Positions 1 to 5,175 of a DNA stretch of 5,175 bases are shown here, in pieces (position 1 is the stretch's first letter; the number at the start of each line of letters is the position of its first letter). Position numbers and translations under genes: made by a program. The DNA is from Fidelibacterota bacterium (lineage in GTDB: Bacteria; Fidelibacterota; Marinisomatia; Marinisomatales; S15-B10): NCBI GenBank assembly GCA_002707905.1, contig PAOF01000027.1, forward strand, positions 10,487 through 15,661, in the 5' to 3' direction. A model generated the notes under the pieces. It had not been told where the DNA came from. It made no database searches and worked only from the letters and a program-made list of their open reading frames with translations.

Positions 1-813
1 TCATTTAGGGAAGTTTTAAATATTGTAGAATCAAGATATAAAGAAGGATTAACATCATCCTTAGATTATAGACTAGCTGAATCATCCTTGGCTGTGTCTA
101 AAGTTGATATGGAATCAAAGAAACTTCAATTTTTATCAAGGTTAAGAAATTTAGAAATATTACTTGGTTTTTATCCGTCTGGAAAATTAAAAATTTCAGA
201 TCAACTTCCTAAAAAACTTCCTCCTATTCCGTCTGGGTTACCATCAGATTTATTGATAAGAAGACCTGATTTAAAAGCTGCCTTAGAGAAAGTTAAAAGT
301 GCTGGTTATAAACTTGCTGAGGCTAAAAGATCTAAATTACCTTCATTTTCATTAACTACTTCAGGAGGAACTTCTTCTGAAGAGTTGAAAGATGTTTTGA
401 ATGGGGATTATGGAGTTTGGAGTCGAATTCTTAATATTAGTGCACCTATTTTCCAAGGAGGTAGATTGGATGCTAATGTAAAATTAAATCAATCACAATT
501 AACCCAATCTGAGATTAATTTAGTAAATAAATCATTAATGGCATTTATGGAGGTGGAACAATTATTGAATAGTGAAAATTCTATTGAAACACAGTTAAAA
601 TTATTGAACATAGCAGTTTCACAATCAAAAGCGGCTTATGATCTTTCAAAAGCTAGATATGAATCAGGTTTAATAGACTTTGTAACAGTCTTGAATAGTC
701 AAAATCAATGGTTTAATTCTCAATCTCAGTATTTTTCATTAGAAAGAACTAAAATTGATAATAGATTACAACTTATTTTAGCTCTAGGAGGTTCTCTAGA
801 AAGTTTAAACTAG
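1..813 (+). CDS. Outer-membrane efflux channel protein, NodT/TolC family (5'-truncated by window edge)
   Basis: This is the C-terminal part of an outer-membrane factor, the trimeric channel through which a tripartite pump expels substrate across the outer membrane. The frame is open from base 1 to the TAG at 811-813 (270 residues). The family is usually about 450-490 residues, so roughly the first 200, including any signal peptide or lipobox, lie to the left. A TTG at 88 is internal and not a start, because family-like sequence (RYKEGLTSSLDYRLAE) precedes it. Visible NodT/OEP hallmarks, in fragment numbering, are GLPSDLLIRRPDL at 79-91 (start of the second structural repeat), SAPIFQGGRLDANV at about 147-160 (a membrane-proximal strand motif), ARYESGLIDFVTVLNSQ at about 218-234 (second-repeat helix), and a terminal ALGG at 261-264 just before the stop. 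The long Ser/Gln/Lys-rich helices between these fit the periplasmic coiled-coil barrel. No cysteine occurs in the fragment. It lies 9 bases upstream of the adaptor gene, so it is probably the dedicated channel of this pump. The family call is firm and the substrate unknown. Confidence 0.93.
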   Translation, partial: SFREVLNIVESRYKEGLTSSLDYRLAESSLAVSKVDMESKKLQFLSRLRNLEILLGFYPSGKLKISDQLPKKLPPIPSGLPSDLLIRRPDLKAALEKVKSAGYKLAEAKRSKLPSFSLTTSGGTSSEELKDVLNGDYGVWSRILNISAPIFQGGRLDANVKLNQSQLTQSEINLVNKSLMAFMEVEQLLNSENSIETQLKLLNIAVSQSKAAYDLSKARYESGLIDFVTVLNSQNQWFNSQSQYFSLERTKIDNRLQLILALGGSLESLN

Positions 814-815
814 GA
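812..815 (+). promoter_or_regulatory. Ribosome binding site of the adaptor gene, overlapping the upstream stop codon
   Basis: AGGA, the core of a Shine-Dalgarno sequence, overlaps the TAG stop of the channel gene and ends 7 bases before the ATG at 823. It supports that ATG over the in-frame ATG at 847 (Met9), which has only a T-run and AAG in front of it. The overlap implies that ribosomes finishing the channel gene sit on the adaptor's initiation site, so translational coupling is likely (inference). Confidence 0.6.
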
Positions 816-822
816 AATTAAT

Positions 823-2007
823 ATGAATTTAAAACGTTTTTTTAAGATGATATTAAGTAAAACAATATTAAATAAAAGATATATTCCATTTTTTATTATT
901 TTGATTGGATTTATTGGTTTAGTGGGATTAATTAGATTCAAACCAACAGTAATTGGAGATCAATCAAAATATGTACCTCCTTTAGTTGAAACAATAAAAG
1001 TGGAAAATAGAGATGTTCAGATCATGGTTAAATCACAAGGAGAGGTTATACCTAGAACAGAAATTAATTTAACATCTGAAGTTTCAGGAAAAATAATCTG
1101 GGTATCAGAAAACTTTTCATCTGGAGGAACTTTTACAAAAGGTGATACTTTGATAAAATTAGACTCTAGAGATTATGAATTAGCTTTGGTTACAGCAGAA
1201 TCTAATCTTTCACAATCAAAAGTTGCTCTTCAAAGAGAAATAGCAGAATCTAATATTGCAAAACAAGAATGGGATAAGGTTTCTGATGGAGAAGCTTCGG
1301 ATCTAGCTTTAAGAAAACCACAACTTGCACAAGCAAATGCTTTTTTTGCAGCATCAGAAGCTACTTATGAACAGGCGAAAAGAAATTTAAATAGAACATC
1401 TATTTTAGCACCGTTTGATGGAAGAGTTAGAAAAAAAAATACTGATTTAGGCGCTATAATATCCCCTGGTATTCCGTTAGGTATGATATATGCAACAGAT
1501 TATGTAGAAGTAAGATTACCAATTGCAAATGTTGATCTTTCCTTTTTAGATATACCGTTTGATGGTACCTTAATTGAATTAAATAAACAACCGCAAGTAG
1601 AATTATTCTCAAAAATTGGTAATAAAATATATGAATGGAGTGGTAAAATAATAAGATCAGAAGCCGAAATTGATCCACTATCTAGAATGTTATCAGTTGT
1701 AGCAAGAGTTTCAGAACCATATGACAGGTCAATTAATGAAATTCCACTTAAAGTTGGTTTATACGTTAATGCAAACATTTTTGGAAAAAAATTTAAAAAT
1801 ATATATGTTGTTCCTAGGCATGTTATTTCAAATAATAATTTTATTTGGACAACAAATAAAGAAGGGATATTATTTCAAAAACAAGTTGAGGTACTTCGAA
1901 CTGAAAATGACTATGCTTATATTAATTCAGGATTAAATTCAAGTGATGAAATTCTAATAACCAAGCTTGGTTTTATAATTAATGGAATGCAAATAAGAAC
2001 TAATTAA
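823..2007 (+). CDS. RND efflux periplasmic adaptor subunit (HlyD/AcrA-type membrane fusion protein)
   Basis: This is the membrane fusion protein that links the inner-membrane RND pump to the outer-membrane channel. It is complete at 394 residues, normal for the family. A basic N-terminus is followed by one hydrophobic helix at about residues 20-38. There is no cysteine in the protein, so it is a signal-anchored rather than a lipidated adaptor. The first lipoyl half lies at about 81-118 (SEVSGKI at 85-91, then GGTFTKGDTLIKLDSRDY at 101-118). An alpha-helical hairpin follows at about 119-190, rich in Ala, Gln, Glu and Ser. The second lipoyl half is at about 189-216 (RTSILAPFDGRV at 191-202, GAIISPG at 210-216). 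A beta-barrel domain follows (YVEVRLPIANVDLSFL at about 227-242), then a membrane-proximal domain to the C-terminus (KVGLYVNANIFG, then VVPRHVI). The start is set by the AGGA at 812-815, and an in-frame stop at 811 excludes any distant upstream start. It sits between channel and permease genes with gaps of 9 and 1 bases, a clear operon arrangement. The hairpin tip lacks an obvious RLS motif. The substrate is not readable. Confidence 0.96.
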   Translation: MNLKRFFKMILSKTILNKRYIPFFIILIGFIGLVGLIRFKPTVIGDQSKYVPPLVETIKVENRDVQIMVKSQGEVIPRTEINLTSEVSGKIIWVSENFSSGGTFTKGDTLIKLDSRDYELALVTAESNLSQSKVALQREIAESNIAKQEWDKVSDGEASDLALRKPQLAQANAFFAASEATYEQAKRNLNRTSILAPFDGRVRKKNTDLGAIISPGIPLGMIYATDYVEVRLPIANVDLSFLDIPFDGTLIELNKQPQVELFSKIGNKIYEWSGKIIRSEAEIDPLSRMLSVVARVSEPYDRSINEIPLKVGLYVNANIFGKKFKNIYVVPRHVISNNNFIWTTNKEGILFQKQVEVLRTENDYAYINSGLNSSDEILITKLGFIINGMQIRTN

Positions 2008-2008
2008 A

Positions 2009-5000
2009 ATGAGTAAAATAATAAATTGGTTTGTTAATAATACAGTTGCAGCAAATCTTTCAATGGTCATTATTATTGTTTCGGGTATATTTACAATACC
2101 AAATTTAGATTTAGAGGTTTTTCCATCAATTGAGCCTCAAATAATTACTGTTAGTGTTGCATATCCTGGAGCTTCGCCATCAGATGTTGAAGAAGCGATT
2201 TGTATTCCAATTGAAGAAAATTTGCAAGGTTTGGAAGGTATAAAAAAAATATCATCTAATTCATCAGAAAATTCGGGAACTGTTACTATTGAGTTATTAC
2301 CAGAAGTAGATAGAAAAGAAGCTTTGGCTGATGTAAAAGCTCAGGTAGATGCTATTGATAACCTTCCGTTAGATGCAGAAAGACCAGTTGTAAAACAGTT
2401 TGTTGTAGTTGGTGATGTCATGAGTGTTGCAGTTTCAGGTAATTTAGACGACGAAAGTTTGCTTAACATCACTAAAGAAATAAGAGATGAAATTACATCT
2501 CTTCCTGGAATAACATTAACAGCAATTAAGGGTAATAAACCAAGAGAAATATCAATTGAAGTTTCTGAGTCTTCATTATCAAAGTATAGTTTATCATTTG
2601 ACCAAGTAAGTAATGCTATTAGGTCTTCTTCTTTGGACATTCCTGGGGGATCTGTTGAAACATCAATAGGTGAGATATTAATACGATCAAAAGGTCAATC
2701 ATATTCTAAATTTGATTTTGAGAAAATACCAATTCTAGCTAGACCTGATGGAACAATTTTATTACTTGGTGATATTGCTGAAGTCGTAGACGGTTTCTCA
2801 GATATTGATTTAGAGCAGAAATTTAATAATGAAAAAGCTCTTCTTATAACTGTTTTTAGAGTAGGTAAACAAAATGCACTTGATATATCATCTTCAGTTA
2901 CATCGTATATTTCTGATAAACAAAAACAATTACCCAATGGTATTTCCATAACACCTTGGAATGATGAGTCAAAACTTTTAAGAGGAAGAATAGATTTGAT
3001 GCTCAAAAATGCATATTTTGGTTTATTGTTAGTTGTTATTGTTTTAGCACTTTTTTTAAAACCTAGATTAGCATTTTGGGTCTCACTAGGAATTCCAATA
3101 TCATTTATGGGGGGATTTTGGCTTTTGCCTTTAGCTGGAGTATCTATAAATATGATTTCATTATTTGTATTTATTTTAGTGCTGGGTATAGTTGTGGATG
3201 ATGCTATTATTGTAGGCGAAAATATTTTTATGTGGAGAGAAAGAGGATTAAATAGTGTTGAAGCGGCAAAAAAGGGAGCAAGTCAAGTTGCCACACCTGT
3301 TATTTTTGCAGTTTTAACAACAATGGCAACATTTTCTCCTATGTTATCTGTTGCGGGAGAAATTGGAAAAATATGGAAAATTATACCATCAGTGACAATA
3401 GCAGTATTGATTTGGTCATTATTTGAATCATTGACAATTTTACCAGCTCATTTAGCTCACATTCAAGATAAACCAATTAAAAATAAATTATTGAATAGGT
3501 TAGGAAAAAGATGGGAGCTTTTTCAAAGTTACCTAATAAAAGGATTAGATGATTTTAAAAACAAGATATATCTACCAGTTCTAAAAAAAGCTTTATCAAA
3601 AAGAATAACTACAATTTCAGTTGCTATATCAATTTTTTTCTTAACTGTTGGTTATATAGGAGGAGGTTGGATAAAGTTCACTTTTTTTCCTGCATTAGAA
3701 GCTGACGTGGTAATTGGAATTTTAGAATATCCAGCAGGTACACCTGTTTCAATTACTTCAAAAGGATTAAACGATTTAGAAAAATCAGCTCAAAAATTAA
3801 AGAAACAACTTGATGAGGAATTCCCTGGTGAAATAATATTTTTAAATGATTTGGCAACTGTTGGAGATCAACCCTTTAGATTAAGGACAAGTCAAGGACC
3901 TGGCTCATTAAACCTTTCCTTTTTTGCTTCTCATTTAGCTGAATATGTTTTGGAGTTATCTCCAGGTGAAAATCGAGTAATAAGTGCAGCAGAAGTTGCT
4001 AAAAGATGGAGAGAGTTAACTGGTCCAATTCAGGGTGTTAAAGATTTAAGTTTTAGTTCAACTTTTATATCTGCAGGAGACCCTATTAATTTTCAATTGA
4101 CAGGAACTGATATAGCAGATTTGCAAGAAGCAACAATGATTATCAAAGAAGAAATGGCTTCTTATAATGGAGTATTTGATATAAAAGATTCTTTTTCATC
4201 AGGAAAAGATGAAATGAAATTATCACTTCGTGATGAAGCTAAAAATTATGGATTAAATAATATTTATCTTGCAAATCAGGTAAGACAAGCCTTTTATGGT
4301 GAAGAAGTACAAAATTTTCAAAGAGGTAGAGATCAAGTGAAAGTTATGTTGAGATATCCAAAAAACGAAAGAAGGTCTATAGGCAATCTTGAAAATATGG
4401 AAATTAGAACTCCTCAAGGTCAAGAAATTCCTCTTAAACAGGTTGCTCAAATGACAATGACAAAAGGTTTTTCATCAATTTCTAGAGTTGATAGGCAAAG
4501 ATCAGTAAACATTACAGCTGATGTAGATTTATCAGTAACCTCTAGTAATGAAGTAATATCTAGTTTAGTTGCAAATGAGTTCCTAAAAATTTTAAGAGAT
4601 TATCCATCTGTGGGTTATTCTCTCGAGGGTGAACAAAGAGAACAAAGTGAAAACTTAGCATCAATTGGAAGAAATTTTATAATCGCCCTTTTTGTAGTTT
4701 ATGCTCTTTTAGCAATACCTTTTAAATCATATTTTCAGCCTTTGGTTGTCATGACAGCTATTCCGTTTGGTTTGACTGGAGCATTGATAGGTCATATAAT
4801 AATGGGTATAGATTTTTCGATGATTTCACTTATTGGAATTGTTGCACTCTCAGGAGTAGTTGTTAATGATAGTTTAGTTTTAGTAGATTTTATAAATAAA
4901 TATAGAAAAGAAGGAGGAAATACCGCATTTAAGGCTGCAATGTTGGCTGGGCCAAGAAGATTTAGACCAATAATTTTAACCTCAATTACTACTCTTGTAG

Positions 5001-5175
5001 GTTTATTACCACTTTTATTAGAAAAAAGTATTCAAGCAAAATTTTTAATCCCTATGGCTGTATCATTAGCTTTTGGAGTATTATTTGCAACATTAATTAC
5101 ATTAATTTTAGTTCCAACAAGTTATTTGGTTTTAGAGGATTTTTTAAATTTATTTAAAAAAAGTAAAAAGTTAAA
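2009..5175 (+). CDS. RND-superfamily efflux permease, AcrB/HAE-like (3'-truncated by window edge)
   Basis: This is the inner-membrane, proton-driven pump of the tripartite system, expected to act as a trimer. The frame is open for 1055 codons from ATG 2009 to the window edge. RND permeases are usually about 1020-1060 residues, so only a short tail is missing. The start is well fixed: an in-frame TAA at 1994-1996 lies just upstream, and the N-terminus reads like the family (NWFVNNTVAANLSM, TM1 about 13-31). The porter motif PGASPSDVEEAICIPIEENL begins near residue 53. TM2-TM6 span about 334-480 and TM4 carries GIVVDDAIIVGEN with Asp397-Asp398, equivalent to AcrB D407/D408. TM7 is at about 533-553, followed by FFPALEAD at 559-566. 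The second porter half includes WRELTGPI and GDPINFQLTG. TM8-TM12 span about 889-1042. TM10 has SGVVVNDSLVLVDF with Asn953 where AcrB has Lys940. TM11 has RRFRPIILTS with Arg984 and Thr991 matching AcrB R971 and T978. The Asp pair favours an HAE-like drug or lipophile exporter over a heavy-metal pump. No Shine-Dalgarno sequence is seen, so translation is probably coupled to the adaptor gene. Confidence 0.96.
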   Translation, partial: MSKIINWFVNNTVAANLSMVIIIVSGIFTIPNLDLEVFPSIEPQIITVSVAYPGASPSDVEEAICIPIEENLQGLEGIKKISSNSSENSGTVTIELLPEVDRKEALADVKAQVDAIDNLPLDAERPVVKQFVVVGDVMSVAVSGNLDDESLLNITKEIRDEITSLPGITLTAIKGNKPREISIEVSESSLSKYSLSFDQVSNAIRSSSLDIPGGSVETSIGEILIRSKGQSYSKFDFEKIPILARPDGTILLLGDIAEVVDGFSDIDLEQKFNNEKALLITVFRVGKQNALDISSSVTSYISDKQKQLPNGISITPWNDESKLLRGRIDLMLKNAYFGLLLVVIVLALFLKPRLAFWVSLGIPISFMGGFWLLPLAGVSINMISLFVFILVLGIVVDDAIIVGENIFMWRERGLNSVEAAKKGASQVATPVIFAVLTTMATFSPMLSVAGEIGKIWKIIPSVTIAVLIWSLFESLTILPAHLAHIQDKPIKNKLLNRLGKRWELFQSYLIKGLDDFKNKIYLPVLKKALSKRITTISVAISIFFLTVGYIGGGWIKFTFFPALEADVVIGILEYPAGTPVSITSKGLNDLEKSAQKLKKQLDEEFPGEIIFLNDLATVGDQPFRLRTSQGPGSLNLSFFASHLAEYVLELSPGENRVISAAEVAKRWRELTGPIQGVKDLSFSSTFISAGDPINFQLTGTDIADLQEATMIIKEEMASYNGVFDIKDSFSSGKDEMKLSLRDEAKNYGLNNIYLANQVRQAFYGEEVQNFQRGRDQVKVMLRYPKNERRSIGNLENMEIRTPQGQEIPLKQVAQMTMTKGFSSISRVDRQRSVNITADVDLSVTSSNEVISSLVANEFLKILRDYPSVGYSLEGEQREQSENLASIGRNFIIALFVVYALLAIPFKSYFQPLVVMTAIPFGLTGALIGHIIMGIDFSMISLIGIVALSGVVVNDSLVLVDFINKYRKEGGNTAFKAAMLAGPRRFRPIILTSITTLVGLLPLLLEKSIQAKFLIPMAVSLAFGVLFATLITLILVPTSYLVLEDFLNLFKKSKKL

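Larger units (their letters stand above)
1..5175 (+). other. Tripartite RND efflux operon (channel - adaptor - permease)
   Basis: Three collinear genes with gaps of 9 and 1 bases encode the outer-membrane factor, adaptor and RND permease in that order. Such spacing leaves no room for internal promoters or terminators between genes, so a single transcript is the simplest reading. The promoter and any regulator gene would lie left of base 1, and the terminator right of 5175; none is visible. The order channel-adaptor-pump differs from the adaptor-pump order of acrAB, whose tolC lies elsewhere. Having the channel gene in the same unit suggests a dedicated exit duct rather than a shared TolC (inference). 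Base composition looks uniform across the three genes, with no sign of recent insertion. Confidence 0.88.

Noticed and set aside
88..90. TTG as a possible start of the channel gene, giving a 241-residue protein
   Set aside because: The same frame is open to base 1 and encodes family-typical sequence before it (RYKEGLTSSLDYRLAE), so the TTG is an internal leucine codon of a gene cut by the window edge.
811..825. Possible channel-adaptor fusion by read-through of the TAG, as both genes share a reading frame
   Set aside because: The in-frame arrangement occurs by chance in a third of cases. The adaptor has its own AGGA and ATG, and a fusion would put its membrane anchor after an outer-membrane barrel, which makes no structural sense.
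617..1222. A 15-base direct repeat, TTTCACAATCAAAAG, at 617-631 and 1208-1222
   Set aside because: Both copies are in frame and encode the common helical stretch SQSK with the same A/T-preferred codons. The flanks diverge at once, so coincidence from composition and coiled-coil coding is the simplest explanation.
1500..1778. Minus-strand open frame of 92 codons within the adaptor gene
   Set aside because: It lies opposite a clearly conserved beta-barrel coding region, has no recognisable domain and reads as an antisense shadow. The same applies to the one at 1454-1678.
1721..1936. Plus-strand frame of 71 codons inside the adaptor gene
   Set aside because: It is fully contained in the adaptor reading frame, which carries the family sequence. 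There is no ribosome binding site or recognisable product.
2341..3006. Two minus-strand open frames (2341-2640 and 2695-3006) under the permease gene
   Set aside because: The plus strand here encodes the conserved first porter half of the RND permease. The antisense frames are Ser/Ile-rich with no known domain.
4253..4450. Minus-strand open frame of 65 codons under the second porter half of the permease
   Set aside because: It is an antisense shadow of the conserved permease frame, with no supporting start signal or homology.
1..5175. Heavy-metal (CusA-like HME) pump as the identity of the permease
   Set aside because: TM4 has a clear Asp-Asp pair as in drug-exporting HAE pumps, and I see no CusA-like pattern in TM4 or TM10 nor a Met- or His-rich metal-binding segment in the adaptor.

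Overview
The window is AT-rich (about 30% G+C by eye, A/T strongly preferred at third codon positions) and almost fully coding on the + strand. It holds one tripartite RND-type efflux operon of a Gram-negative bacterium. The combination of a NodT/TolC-like outer-membrane factor, a HlyD/AcrA-type adaptor and an AcrB-like RND pump fits a proteobacterium. Low G+C and near-absent intergenic DNA would suit a streamlined marine lineage (for example SAR86, SUP05-like or SAR11-like) or another AT-rich proteobacterium. The sequence alone does not settle the taxon, and that placement is inference.

Layout: (1) bases 1-813, the C-terminal 270 residues of the outer-membrane channel, cut by the left edge; (2) after a 9-base gap, bases 823-2007, a complete 394-residue membrane-anchored adaptor; (3) after a 1-base gap, bases 2009-5175, the RND permease, 1055 codons seen, cut by the right edge probably within a few residues of its end. 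No intergenic space exceeds 9 bases, and there is no RNA gene, mobile element, CRISPR array, promoter or terminator that I can support.

How it works together (family knowledge): the inner-membrane permease uses the proton gradient to move substrate from the periplasm or outer leaflet into its porter domain. The adaptor, anchored by an N-terminal helix, bridges pump and channel. The outer-membrane factor forms the exit duct. All three parts in one transcription unit suggest a self-contained pump. The substrate cannot be read from the sequence. The Asp-Asp pair in TM4 argues for a drug/lipophile (HAE-like) pump rather than a heavy-metal (HME) pump.

I see no new system here. The most useful details are the Asn in place of the AcrB TM10 relay lysine, with the other relay residues kept, and an adaptor hairpin tip without the canonical RLS docking motif. 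Others are a permease start one base after the adaptor stop with no Shine-Dalgarno sequence, and a near absence of cysteine. All are modest and some are probably subfamily traits.
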